A DNA stretch of 23,189 nt from UBA2336 sp964538575 (GCA_964538575.1 CAZIGG010000039.1:1-23189), one strand, 5' to 3'; numbered from the stretch's first letter, positions 6,962-14,857 are shown. Translations and numbers: made by a program. The notes: generated from the letters alone by a model not told the origin.

Positions 6962-7228
6962 TTAAGCCTGAGCTTCTGCCGGAACGATAGACACGAATGA
7001 CTTATCGTTCTTACCTTTTTTGAATGTTACCACTCCGTTAGTCAGTGCGAAAAGGGTGTGATCTTTTCCAATACCAACGTTTTTGCCAGGGTGGTGCTTC
7101 GTTCCGCGCTGACGAACAATGATGTTCCCCGCGATCGCTGCCTGACCTCCGTATATCTTAACGCCTAACCGTTTGCTTTCCGATTCGCGGCCGTTCTTTA
7201 CTTTACCTTCACCTTTTTTGTGTGCCAT
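6962..7228 (-). CDS. rpmA: 50S ribosomal protein L27
   Basis: L27 reaches the peptidyl-transferase centre with its N-terminal tail. The 88 residues start MAHKKGEGKVKNGRESESKR and continue RLGVKIYGG, NIIVRQRGTKHHPGKNVGIG and KDHTLFAL, the standard L27 pattern. The N-terminus begins directly with AHKKG, lacking the cleaved extension seen in Firmicutes L27. The gene is second in an rplU-rpmA pair separated by 32 bp and followed by a GC-rich terminator. Confidence 0.97.
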   Translation of the reverse strand: MAHKKGEGKVKNGRESESKRLGVKIYGGQAAIAGNIIVRQRGTKHHPGKNVGIGKDHTLFALTNGVVTFKKGKNDKSFVSIVPAEAQA

Positions 7229-7260
7229 GGTCGAATGTCTTTTTTGTCGTGATTAAAAAA

Positions 7261-7569
7261 TTACCCGATGCTGTCGATCTGAACCTTGGTGAACTGCTGG
7301 CGGTGCCCGTTTTTAACAGCGTAGCCTTTGCGTCTCTTCTTTTTGAAGATGATCACCTTGTTACCTTTTACGTGCTCTAATATCTTCCCGGATACCAGTG
7401 CGCCTGCAACAGTAGGGGCGCCAATAGTTACTGTGCCTCCGATGTCTGTAAGCAGGATCTGGTCGAATTTAACCACGTCTCCCACCTCTCCTGACATCTT
7501 AGGGGCATAGATATATTGATCTTTAGCCACTTTGAACTGCTTGCCGGCAATGTTTACAATTGCGTACAT
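7261..7569 (-). CDS. rplU: 50S ribosomal protein L21
   Basis: L21 binds 23S rRNA. The 102 residues show the family start MYAIVNIAGKQFKVAKDQYI, then GDVVKFDQILL, GAPTVAGALVSGKILEHVKG and the basic segment KVIIFKKKRRKGYAVKNGHRQ (residues 70-90) that contacts RNA. It is the first gene of the rplU-rpmA unit, behind an exact TAnnTTTG promoter. Confidence 0.97.
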   Translation of the reverse strand: MYAIVNIAGKQFKVAKDQYIYAPKMSGEVGDVVKFDQILLTDIGGTVTIGAPTVAGALVSGKILEHVKGNKVIIFKKKRRKGYAVKNGHRQQFTKVQIDSIG

Positions 7570-7591
7570 AGTTTTTCCAAAAATTGGACTG

Positions 7592-7622
7592 CAAAGGTAG
7601 CAGAAAAATTAAAAAATCTCAA
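7592..7622 (-). promoter_or_regulatory. Predicted promoter of rplU-rpmA
   Basis: On the minus strand, TTG (7622-7620) is followed after 20 bp by TACCTTTG (7599-7592), an exact -7 element. The start codon is 22 bases further on. Confidence 0.65.
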
Positions 7623-7825
7623 TTCCAGGTTCAGTATTTCGGGAAACAACCCCCTAATCTGGCCGGAATCGAAATGTGGATAAAATATTTATTTTTTTTT
7701 ACCCCTGCTTTTACTGAAAGTCCAGCATTCCCAACCGGAAAATAAGCCCCTCTTTCACAATTACTTATCAATAATAAAAACTGCAAAATCACTTTAGAAA
7801 CGCAACTTTTGACAAAGTCAAGCCC
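7623..7825. other. AT-rich divergent intergenic region between rplU and nrdB
   Basis: No gene is visible. The stretch contains one perfect DnaA-box match (TGTGGATAA at 7675-7683) directly beside an A/T-rich tract with a 9-T run, a weaker match TTATCAATA at 7765-7773, and the palindrome TTGACAAAGTCAA (7809-7821) immediately upstream of the predicted nrdB promoter. Confidence 0.5.
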
Positions 7826-7856
7826 TTTGATTTAATCTCATCCTCTCTCATATTTG
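7826..7856 (+). promoter_or_regulatory. Predicted promoter of nrdB-nrdA
   Basis: TTTG (7826-7829) is followed after 19 bp by CATATTTG (7849-7856), one mismatch from TAnnTTTG. The leader to the nrdB start would be about 135 nt, longer than others in this window. Confidence 0.5.
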
Positions 7857-7997
7857 TACACTCACGAAGATTCGAACAGGTAATCTTTTCTTCGGGAGAG
7901 CTAAGCAACTTTTAACGACATTTTTGAAGGTGACTTTCGCGATTCGTCATCCGGAAAGCGCTTTCTTTTTTATACAACCCTAAACCCATTGAAGGAG

Positions 7998-8987
7998 ATG
8001 AGCAATAATCTTCAGGAGGAACCAATTCTAAAGGAAAACAAAGACCGGTTCGTCCTCTTCCCCATCCGCCAGCACGAGATCTGGAAATTCTATAAACAAG
8101 CCGAGGCCAGCTTCTGGACAGCCGAAGAAATCGACCTGAGCCAGGACGGAAAAGACTGGGAAGCCATGAATGATGGCGAGCGTCACTTCATCAAGCATGT
8201 TCTTGCCTTTTTTGCAGCCAGCGATGGTATCGTAAACGAGAACCTGGCCGAGCACTTCATTTCGGAAGTTCAGTACACCGAGGCCAAGTTCTTCTATGGC
8301 TTTCAGATCACGATCGAGAACATCCACTCCGAGACCTATTCGTTATTAATAGATACCTACGTTCAAGACCCTAAAGAGAAGGATTCTCTTTTCCACGCCA
8401 TTGAAACGATGGATTGTGTAAAAAAGAAAGCCGAGTGGGCGCTCCGCTGGATCGATAAAGGAAATTTTGCCGAGCGTCTGATCGCTTTTGCAGCCGTGGA
8501 GGGAATTTTCTTCTCCGGATCGTTTTGTTCGATCTTCTGGCTGAAAAAACGTGGTTTAATGCCCGGTCTGACCTTCTCCAACGAGCTGATCTCCAGGGAC
8601 GAAGGCCTCCACTGCGACTTCGCCTGCCACCTGTATACCAAGCATGTGGTGAACAAGCTGCCCGAGCAGGTCGTGATTGACGTTATTAAAGATGCCGTTG
8701 AGATCGAGAAGGAATTCGTAACGGATGCCCTGCCGGTAAACTTAATTGGTATGAATGCAGAGCTTATGCGGCAGTACATCGAGTTTGTCGCAGACCGCCT
8801 CCTGAACGAGCTAATTGGCAAAAAAATCTATGGAGCGACCAATCCGTTCGACTTCATGGATATGATTTCGCTGAAAGGCAAGACCAACTTCTTTGAGAAA
8901 CGCGTTGCAGAGTATCAAAAAGCCGGTGTACTTAACAGTACCGAAAAAGAATCGAGTCAGAAATTTTCACTTGACGAAGATTTTTAA
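7998..8987 (+). CDS. nrdB: Ribonucleotide reductase class Ia, beta (radical) subunit
   Basis: NrdB holds the diiron-tyrosyl radical that NrdA uses to reduce ribonucleoside diphosphates to deoxyribonucleotides. The likely start is the ATG at 7998 (MSNNLQEEP; 329 residues); a TTG three codons earlier is also in frame. The metal ligands appear as D76 (AASDGIVNENL), E107 and H110 (ENIHSETY), E168 (AAVEGIFF), and E202 and H205 (SRDEGLH). The radical tyrosine is Y114 in HSETY. Wording such as ASDGIVNENL and ENIHSETYSLLIDTY is closer to the eukaryotic-type R2 group than to E. coli NrdB. nrdA follows after 59 bp, forming an nrdB-nrdA operon. Confidence 0.95.
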   Translation: MSNNLQEEPILKENKDRFVLFPIRQHEIWKFYKQAEASFWTAEEIDLSQDGKDWEAMNDGERHFIKHVLAFFAASDGIVNENLAEHFISEVQYTEAKFFYGFQITIENIHSETYSLLIDTYVQDPKEKDSLFHAIETMDCVKKKAEWALRWIDKGNFAERLIAFAAVEGIFFSGSFCSIFWLKKRGLMPGLTFSNELISRDEGLHCDFACHLYTKHVVNKLPEQVVIDVIKDAVEIEKEFVTDALPVNLIGMNAELMRQYIEFVADRLLNELIGKKIYGATNPFDFMDMISLKGKTNFFEKRVAEYQKAGVLNSTEKESSQKFSLDEDF

Positions 8988-9015
8988 GTAAATTCAAATC
9001 ACTTTTTCACCACAT

Positions 9016-9034
9016 TTTTTAAACTGTTTAAAAA
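9016..9034. repeat. Palindrome between nrdB and nrdA
   Basis: A perfect 9-1-9 inverted repeat, TTTTTAAAC-T-GTTTAAAAA, lies 28 bases after the nrdB stop and 12 bases before the nrdA start. It could be an RNA hairpin affecting nrdA translation or differential mRNA stability, or a protein-binding site. It does not look like the NrdR box consensus. Confidence 0.5.
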
Positions 9035-9046
9035 CAACCCAACCAA

Positions 9047-11497
9047 ATGCTTGTCCTTAAAAGAGACGGACACCGTGAGTCCGTAAAGTTTGACAAAATC
9101 ACTGCACGCATCGAGAAACTCTGCTACGGTTTGGATACCAAATACGTAAGCGCGGTTGAAGTTGCCATGAAGGTGATCAATGGTTTGTACGATGGCGTAA
9201 CCACAATTGAACTGGATAACCTGGCCGCAGAAATTGCCGCTACGTTAACCACTAAACACCCGGATTACGCAAAGCTGGCTGCCCGTATCGCGATTTCGAA
9301 TCTGCACAAGGTTACGAGCAAGTCTTTTTCCAGCACAATGAAAAGGTTGTATACGTATGTAGATCCTAAAACCGGCCAGAACGCCCCCTTGCTTTCGAAA
9401 GAAACATGGCGTGTGATTCACCAGAATGCGGCCGAGCTCGATGAGGCGATCCTGTATGATCGTGACTTCGGGTACGACTACTTCGGATTCAGGACCCTGG
9501 AACGTTCTTATTTAATGAAGATCGATGGCAAGGTGGTGGAGCGTCCTCAGCACCTGATCATGCGGGTTGCCGTTGGTATTCACGGAGAGGATATCGCTGC
9601 TGCGATTGAAACCTACAATCTGTTATCGGATAAATGGTTTACGCATGCAACGCCAACGTTGTTCAATGCGGGAACTCCTAAGCCTCAATTGTCTTCTTGC
9701 TTCCTGTTAACCATGCAGGACGACAGCATTGATGGCATTTACGATACATTAAAGCAGTGCGCTAAGATTTCACAATCCGCTGGCGGTATCGGGCTCAGCA
9801 TCCATAACGTTCGCGCGAAGGGCTCGTACATTAAAGGAACAGGCGGCACCTCAAACGGTATCGTGCCGATGCTCCGTAACTTCGACATGACCGCACGGTA
9901 TGTCGACCAGGGCGGGGGCAAGCGTAAAGGAAGCTTTGCGATCTACCTTGAGCCATGGCATGCCGATGTGTTCGATTTCCTGGCGCTGAAAAAGAACCAC
10001 GGTAAAGAAGAGATGCGCGCCCGCGACCTGTTCTATGCAATGTGGATTTCTGATTTGTTCATGAAGCGCGTGGAGAACAACGAAATGTGGTCATTGTTCT
10101 GCCCGAACGAAGCACCCGGACTTTCAGATGTTTGGGGTGAAGACTTCGAGCGCCTGTACGAGAAATATGAAAAAGAAGGCAAGTTCCGCAGACAAATAAA
10201 GGCACAAGACCTGTGGTTTGAGATTCTTGAATCCCAGATCGAAACAGGAACCCCTTACATCTTATATAAAGATTCGGCAAACCGTAAGTCGAACCAGAAG
10301 AACCTGGGTACGATTAAGTCAAGTAACCTGTGTACCGAGATCATCGAATACACAGCAAAAGACGAAGTAGCGGTTTGTAACCTCGCGTCAATCGCGCTGA
10401 ACAAGTTTGTGACTGACGAAGGCGCTTACGATCACCAGCGTTTATACGAGATCACGAAAGTGATCACCCGTAACCTGAACAAGGTTATTGATGTTAATTA
10501 CTACCCGGTTGAGGAAGCGCGCAATTCAAACATGCGCCACCGTCCGATTGGATTGGGCGTACAGGGTCTTGCCGATACATTCATCATGATGCGCATGCCG
10601 TTCGATTCAGACGAGGCCCGCAGACTGAATGAGGATATTTTCGAAACCATCTATTTCGCGGCCATGGAAGCATCTATGGAACTGGCGAAGAAGGATGGCG
10701 CTTACGAAACATTCAAAGGTTCACCGGCTTCAAAAGGAATCTTCCAGTTCGACATGTGGGGCGTTACCCCGAAGAGCGGCCGCTGGAACTGGGAACAACT
10801 GAAGCAGGAAGTGAAGAAGAATGGCGTACGCAACTCATTGCTTGTTGCTCCGATGCCAACTGCCTCTACGTCTCAGATTCTTGGTAACAACGAGTGTTTC
10901 GAGCCATACACGTCTAACATTTATACACGCAGAACGCTTTCGGGCGAATTCATCATTGCCAACAAGCATTTGATGAAAGACCTGATCGAGCTTGGATTGT
11001 GGAATGAGAACATGCGTCAGAAACTGATCGCAACAAACGGTTCGGTTCAGGCAATTCCTGAAATTCCGCAAAACATTAAAGACATCTACAGGACCGTTTG
11101 GGAAATCTCTCAGAAGGCAATCATTGATATGTCGGCTGACCGTGGCGCGTACATCTGCCAGTCGCAAAGCCTGAACATTCACCTGAAAGATCCGAACTTC
11201 GGCAAGCTTACTTCCATGCACTTCTATGCCTGGAAGAAAGGACTGAAAACCGGCATGTACTACCTGAGAACTCAGGCTGCTGCCGATGCCATCCAGTTTA
11301 CGCTTGATAAGTCTGCGATGCAGCAGAAACCAGAAGTTGCAGAAACCAAATCCGTTGGTGTTTCTGAAACCGTAGCAGTTGCACAGCAGGCTGTTTCTGT
11401 GTCGGAAACGCAGCAAAGCATTCCATACGATCAGAACCGTGCCGACATGGCATGCTCCTTGGATAACCCGGATGCGTGCGAGGCATGTGGAAGCTAG
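9047..11497 (+). CDS. nrdA: Ribonucleotide reductase class Ia, alpha (catalytic) subunit
   Basis: NrdA reduces ribonucleoside diphosphates using a thiyl radical generated by NrdB. The 816 residues begin with an ATP-cone (about 1-90, MLVLKRDGHRESVKFDKI), the dATP/ATP activity switch. The catalytic barrel carries the redox pair C218 (QLSSCFL) and C444 (AVCNLAS), and the thiyl-radical cysteine C429 in SSNLCTEI with N427 and E431. LLVAPMPTASTSQILGNNECFEPYTSNIYTRR is the conserved C-terminal barrel segment (first half LLVAPMPTASTSQ). The tail ends C811-x-x-C814-G-S, the pair that re-reduces the active site. Residues ~750-800, rich in Val, Gln, Ser and Glu, look like a flexible linker to that swinging tail. 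It is transcribed with nrdB and closed by a perfect palindromic terminator. Confidence 0.96.
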   Translation: MLVLKRDGHRESVKFDKITARIEKLCYGLDTKYVSAVEVAMKVINGLYDGVTTIELDNLAAEIAATLTTKHPDYAKLAARIAISNLHKVTSKSFSSTMKRLYTYVDPKTGQNAPLLSKETWRVIHQNAAELDEAILYDRDFGYDYFGFRTLERSYLMKIDGKVVERPQHLIMRVAVGIHGEDIAAAIETYNLLSDKWFTHATPTLFNAGTPKPQLSSCFLLTMQDDSIDGIYDTLKQCAKISQSAGGIGLSIHNVRAKGSYIKGTGGTSNGIVPMLRNFDMTARYVDQGGGKRKGSFAIYLEPWHADVFDFLALKKNHGKEEMRARDLFYAMWISDLFMKRVENNEMWSLFCPNEAPGLSDVWGEDFERLYEKYEKEGKFRRQIKAQDLWFEILESQIETGTPYILYKDSANRKSNQKNLGTIKSSNLCTEIIEYTAKDEVAVCNLASIALNKFVTDEGAYDHQRLYEITKVITRNLNKVIDVNYYPVEEARNSNMRHRPIGLGVQGLADTFIMMRMPFDSDEARRLNEDIFETIYFAAMEASMELAKKDGAYETFKGSPASKGIFQFDMWGVTPKSGRWNWEQLKQEVKKNGVRNSLLVAPMPTASTSQILGNNECFEPYTSNIYTRRTLSGEFIIANKHLMKDLIELGLWNENMRQKLIATNGSVQAIPEIPQNIKDIYRTVWEISQKAIIDMSADRGAYICQSQSLNIHLKDPNFGKLTSMHFYAWKKGLKTGMYYLRTQAAADAIQFTLDKSAMQQKPEVAETKSVGVSETVAVAQQAVSVSETQQSIPYDQNRADMACSLDNPDACEACGS

Positions 11498-11520
11498 TCG
11501 GTTAATCAGCCAATAGTATA

Positions 11521-11553
11521 AAACCCTGACGGTACCGTCAGGGTTTTTGTTTT
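11521..11553 (+). terminator. Intrinsic terminator after nrdA (perfect palindrome)
   Basis: A 26-bp perfect palindrome (11521-11546) runs from AAACCCTGACGGT to its exact reverse complement, giving an 11-bp stem with a 4-nt loop, followed by TTGTTTTA. It would work in both directions, but only the plus strand has a gene ending here. Confidence 0.85.
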
Positions 11554-11578
11554 ATTTGTGAGTCCTAACATCCAACCT

Positions 11579-12934
11579 ATGAACAGAAGAAACTTTGTCA
11601 AAAATACCGGTCTCGCAGCCGCTGCTTTTTCCATCCTCCCTGCCTCGCAGCTTTTTTCGCAAAGCATAAAAAATAAAGTCCGGCTGGGAATTATTGGCGT
11701 GGGCTTACGGGGACAAAATCACCTGGAGCTGGCGTTAAAAAGAAGTGATACGGAAGTGGTTGCCATTTGCGACATCAACGAACGCATGCTTAATAATTCG
11801 CTGGAGATGATCAAAAAATCCGGCAAGCCAATGCCCAAAGTTTTTAAAGGTGATGTGAACGCCTGGAAGAAACTGCTGGAGGTAAAAGACCTGGATGGTG
11901 TGATCATCGCTACACCATGGGAACTGCATGCACCGATGATCCTCGGCTCGTTAGATGCAGGTATTAAATATGTAGGCACCGAAGTGATTCTCGGCATCAC
12001 GTTGCAGGATCATTGGGATGTAGTTAAGGCAGCTGAACGCCACAAGGCTCAGGTGATGATGCTGGAGAACGTTTGCTACCGCAGGGATGTGATGGCGGTG
12101 CTCAACATGGTTCGGAAGGGGATGTTCGGAGAACTGGTGCATGTGCAGGGCGGGTATCAGCACGATCTGCGGGCTGTTAAATTTAATAACGGGCAGCAGC
12201 CTTACGGTGGCGGAGTTGAGTTTGGCGAAAAGGGTTTCTCAGAAGCTGCGTGGCGCACGAATCATTCGGTTCACCGGAACGGAGATTTATATCCAACGCA
12301 TGGCATCGGGCCGGTGGCCGAGATGCTGAACATCAATTATGGAAACCGGTTTGTGTCGTTAAGTTCGTTCTCAACCAAAGCCCGCGGGTTGCATGAGTAT
12401 GTGGTTAAGAATGGCGGAGAAACGCATCCGAATGCAAAAGTTGAGTTCAGGCTGGGCGATGTGGTGACGACCATGATAAAATGCGCGAACGATGAAACTG
12501 TTTTACTCCAGCACGATACGAATTTACCCAGGCCATATTCTTTAGGATTCCGCGTTCAGGGAACAAAAGGCATCTGGATGGATGTGAACAAATCGCTTTA
12601 CATCGAGGGTACGAGCCCGAAAGAACACCAGTGGGAAGAGGCTAAACCGTACCTCGAAAAATATGATCACCCGCTCTGGCAGCGCTGGACGAAAGAAGCC
12701 GATGGCGCAGGTCATGGCGGAATGGATTTCTTTGTATTGCATGCGTTCATTGAATCCATTAAAAACGAAAAGCCAGCACCCATTGATGTGTATGACTCAG
12801 CCGCATGGAGCGCCATTACTCCGCTAAGTGAAACGAGCATTGAGCTGGGAAATGAAACCGTTGAATTCCCGGATTTCACCAGCGGCCAGTGGATGTACCG
12901 TAAAAGCACCTTCGCGTTAGACGATACGTATTGA
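11579..12934 (+). CDS. GH109 family glycosidase, probable alpha-N-acetylgalactosaminidase (Tat-exported)
   Basis: GH109 enzymes hydrolyse terminal alpha-linked N-acetylgalactosamine by an NAD-dependent redox mechanism on a Gfo/Idh/MocA scaffold. The ATG at 11579 gives 451 residues starting with a Tat signal (NRRNFVKNTGLAAAAFSIL); a GTG seven codons earlier is possible. The Rossmann motif is LGIIGVGLRGQNH (36-48). The rest can be followed along the Elizabethkingia enzyme: MLENVCYRRDVMAVLNMVRK (161-180), GGYQHDLR (191-198), WRTNHSVHRNGDLYPTHGIGP (225-245, first part), GAGHGGMD, and ITPLSE. E163, Y193, Y238 and H241 correspond to residues reported as functional there (spacing 30, 45 and 3). The EKP motif of ordinary MocA dehydrogenases is replaced (GTEVILG). 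The stop overlaps the start of the next gene. Confidence 0.87.
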   Translation: MNRRNFVKNTGLAAAAFSILPASQLFSQSIKNKVRLGIIGVGLRGQNHLELALKRSDTEVVAICDINERMLNNSLEMIKKSGKPMPKVFKGDVNAWKKLLEVKDLDGVIIATPWELHAPMILGSLDAGIKYVGTEVILGITLQDHWDVVKAAERHKAQVMMLENVCYRRDVMAVLNMVRKGMFGELVHVQGGYQHDLRAVKFNNGQQPYGGGVEFGEKGFSEAAWRTNHSVHRNGDLYPTHGIGPVAEMLNINYGNRFVSLSSFSTKARGLHEYVVKNGGETHPNAKVEFRLGDVVTTMIKCANDETVLLQHDTNLPRPYSLGFRVQGTKGIWMDVNKSLYIEGTSPKEHQWEEAKPYLEKYDHPLWQRWTKEADGAGHGGMDFFVLHAFIESIKNEKPAPIDVYDSAAWSAITPLSETSIELGNETVEFPDFTSGQWMYRKSTFALDDTY

Positions 12935-13980
12935 TGGAAGCGGTTGTCTTTGCTGCAGAGCGATTCGGATTCTATGCACCGTTTTTTGAAGTGCTGACGG
13001 ATGGCTTGATCCACAAAACCTATAAAGTCACGGCCAATAATCAATCGGCTATTCTGCAGCAGGTCAATACCAGTGTTTTTAAAGACCCTGAACAGGTTGT
13101 GAGTAATTACCAGGTTATTTATAATCACCTTACCGGAACTCATTCATTTAAAATTCCAGGTGCTTTAAAAACCACGGGAGGCAAAAGTATCTGGATCGAC
13201 AACGAAGGATCGTGCTGGCGGGCATTTGAATACATCACCAACACCTATACAGAATCGTTGCCGGCCGGGCCGGAAAAGATATACAGTGCAGCAAAATGTT
13301 ATGGCGAATTCACGCGAGCATTAGCGGGATTGGATGTTAATCAGCTAAAGCCAACAATTTCCGGATTTCATGACTTAAGCAATCGTTATGACCAATTGCA
13401 ACACGCTGTTAAAAAAGCAACACCTGAAAGGTTAGCGACTAGCAGCGATTTACTTACCAAAATTGAGCAACGAAAACATCTGGTAGATTTTTATACAAGC
13501 CTAAAGAACAACCATGATTTTAAGCTTCGGCCTATGCATCATGACACCAAACTGAGCAACATTCTATTTGATCGATCAACCCGAAAAGCGGTTTGTCCAA
13601 TTGATCTTGACACAACCATGCCCGGGTATTTCTTTTCAGATATAGGCGACATGATCCGCAGCATGGTTTCAGCCAGCGATGAACATGGAGCGGTGGACTC
13701 CGCTCATATTAATACTGAAGTTTACCGGGCAATTATTTCAGGGTATGAGATGGGGATTGGCAACAGCTTTACTCAAACCGAAAAAAAATTCCTCCATCAT
13801 TCAGGGATTCTCATGCTTTATATGCAGGGAATTCGATTTCTCACTGACTTCCTGTCGAATGATGTTTATTACAAAATTGAATATCCCTTACAGAATTTCG
13901 ACCGGGCATTGAAACAACTTACACTACTGGGAAAACTGGAAGATTTTTTGCGCGCGGAATACTTCTACGAGGTTAAATAA
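12934..13980 (+). CDS. APH-fold sugar kinase, N-acetylhexosamine 1-kinase-like
   Basis: The 348-residue protein belongs to the aminoglycoside phosphotransferase/choline kinase fold. The Brenner motif H202-H-D204-T-K-L-S-N209 supplies the catalytic Asp and a metal-binding Asn, and IDLDT (223-227) supplies the metal-binding Asp at 224. The 20-residue spacing between D204 and D224 and the HDTKLSNILFD wording resemble the bifidobacterial N-acetylhexosamine 1-kinase NahK. The nucleotide-binding N-lobe starts LTDGLIHKTYKV (21-32). The ATG shares its A with the TGA stop of the GH109 gene, so translation is coupled. This suggests it phosphorylates the hexosamine that the glycosidase releases. Specificity is inference; other sugar or amino-alcohol substrates are possible. 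Confidence 0.75.
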   Translation: MEAVVFAAERFGFYAPFFEVLTDGLIHKTYKVTANNQSAILQQVNTSVFKDPEQVVSNYQVIYNHLTGTHSFKIPGALKTTGGKSIWIDNEGSCWRAFEYITNTYTESLPAGPEKIYSAAKCYGEFTRALAGLDVNQLKPTISGFHDLSNRYDQLQHAVKKATPERLATSSDLLTKIEQRKHLVDFYTSLKNNHDFKLRPMHHDTKLSNILFDRSTRKAVCPIDLDTTMPGYFFSDIGDMIRSMVSASDEHGAVDSAHINTEVYRAIISGYEMGIGNSFTQTEKKFLHHSGILMLYMQGIRFLTDFLSNDVYYKIEYPLQNFDRALKQLTLLGKLEDFLRAEYFYEVK

Positions 13981-13984
13981 CCTC
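13969..13984. repeat. Palindrome spanning two convergent stop codons
   Basis: GAGGTTA-AA-TAACCTC contains the TAA of the kinase gene (+) and the TAA of the convergent hypothetical gene (-), whose reading frames overlap by 8 bp. It may form a small hairpin at both mRNA 3' ends; there is no T run. Confidence 0.5.
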
Positions 13985-14500
13985 AACCTTGTGCAAAATC
14001 CGGTCGGAGGTTTTGCTGAGCAGTAACGTATGCTTCATCGGGCTTTTATAGCATTCGTAGAATATAAACTCATCCGCGCGGGCATCCCAAAAAAATGACG
14101 TGGCGTCACGCTCTTCCCGCGTTAATGCAGAATCGTCCAATGGATTTAGCGGAGCGTTCATCAACTCGCACGCCAGCGATGACGGCCGGTTATCTTTTAA
14201 AAAAGGCAGCGCGCCAATTCTGCGCAGCGTATCCTGCTTGTTGGCGATATACTCAAAATAGTATGTGTATTTTCCGGTGTCGGTATTAAGAATTCTCACT
14301 CCGTTAAGCTGTCGAAGTGCGAAATCCGCATTACCGAAAACTTCCTGCTCCACGGAAGCGTCACTAATGGGAATCCCAAAATAAATTTCATACTGACCGT
14401 CAATTGCCTCCTGATTGGGTAAATAAATAGTCAGGGCTGTAAAGAATCCCATGATCAATGCAGCCCTGAAGTATTTTTTTATGGTCAGCAACCTTCGCAT
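13973..14500 (-). CDS. Hypothetical membrane-anchored protein
   Basis: I do not recognise this 175-residue protein. It starts MRRLLTIKKYFRAALIMG with a basic head and one hydrophobic segment (about 12-27), either an uncleaved anchor or a signal peptide. The remainder is soluble and rich in aromatic residues (YTYYFEYI, ATSFFWDARADEFIFYE), suggesting a beta-rich periplasmic domain. It begins 6 bases after the DUF3127 gene and is probably translated from the same mRNA. Its 3' end overlaps the convergent kinase gene by 8 bp. Confidence 0.7.
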   Translation of the reverse strand: MRRLLTIKKYFRAALIMGFFTALTIYLPNQEAIDGQYEIYFGIPISDASVEQEVFGNADFALRQLNGVRILNTDTGKYTYYFEYIANKQDTLRRIGALPFLKDNRPSSLACELMNAPLNPLDDSALTREERDATSFFWDARADEFIFYECYKSPMKHTLLLSKTSDRILHKVEVI

Positions 14501-14506
14501 GATTCC

Positions 14507-14857
14507 TTAAAACGGAAGATCATCGCTTCCGCTGCTGGCATCGGGGGTGAACGATGAATCCACCGGAGGAGCTTCATTTTGTCCGCCACCGTTGCCGCCC
14601 TTGGCGATTTTCCAGGCGCGTACATCGGTGTACCAGCGGCCATTGTATTCGCGACTTTCGATATTGATGGAAGCGGTGATCTTCTCACCCGGGGTCAAGC
14701 GGGTTCCGTCAACCTTATCGCCCCACAATGACAAACAAACTTTTTTAGGATACTGATCCTGTGTTTCAATAATGAATTCCTGCTTTTTCCACGTTCCGTT
14801 TTTTCCCTGGCCGGATTGCATCGGCAAAAGACTTACTACTGTTCCTGTTATTTCCAT
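14507..14857 (-). CDS. DUF3127 OB-fold protein with SSB-like C-terminal tip
   Basis: The 116 residues match the Bacteroidota family DUF3127. The region MEITGTVVSLLPMQSGQG (1-18), KKQEFIIETQDQYPKKVCLSLWGDKV (start 24) and YNGRWYTDVRAWKI (70s-80s) has the beta-strand pattern of an OB fold. After a Gly/Asn-rich linker (GGNGGGQNEAPP) the protein ends SGSDDLPF. This mimics the acidic DDDIPF tip of single-stranded DNA-binding protein, which recruits replication and repair enzymes. It therefore may bind single-stranded DNA and partner proteins, but that is inference. It lies 35 bp after the Uma2 gene and 6 bp before the next gene. Confidence 0.85.
   Translation of the reverse strand: MEITGTVVSLLPMQSGQGKNGTWKKQEFIIETQDQYPKKVCLSLWGDKVDGTRLTPGEKITASINIESREYNGRWYTDVRAWKIAKGGNGGGQNEAPPVDSSFTPDASSGSDDLPF

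Noticed and set aside
7623..7825. Possible replication origin (DnaA box plus A/T tract between diverging genes)
   Set aside because: There is only one perfect box and one poor one, no cluster, and no dnaA, dnaN, gidA or parAB nearby.
7989..7997. TTG start for nrdB three codons before the ATG
   Set aside because: It only adds M-K-E before MSNN, and the TTG is less likely than the ATG. The difference does not affect the call, but it cannot be excluded.
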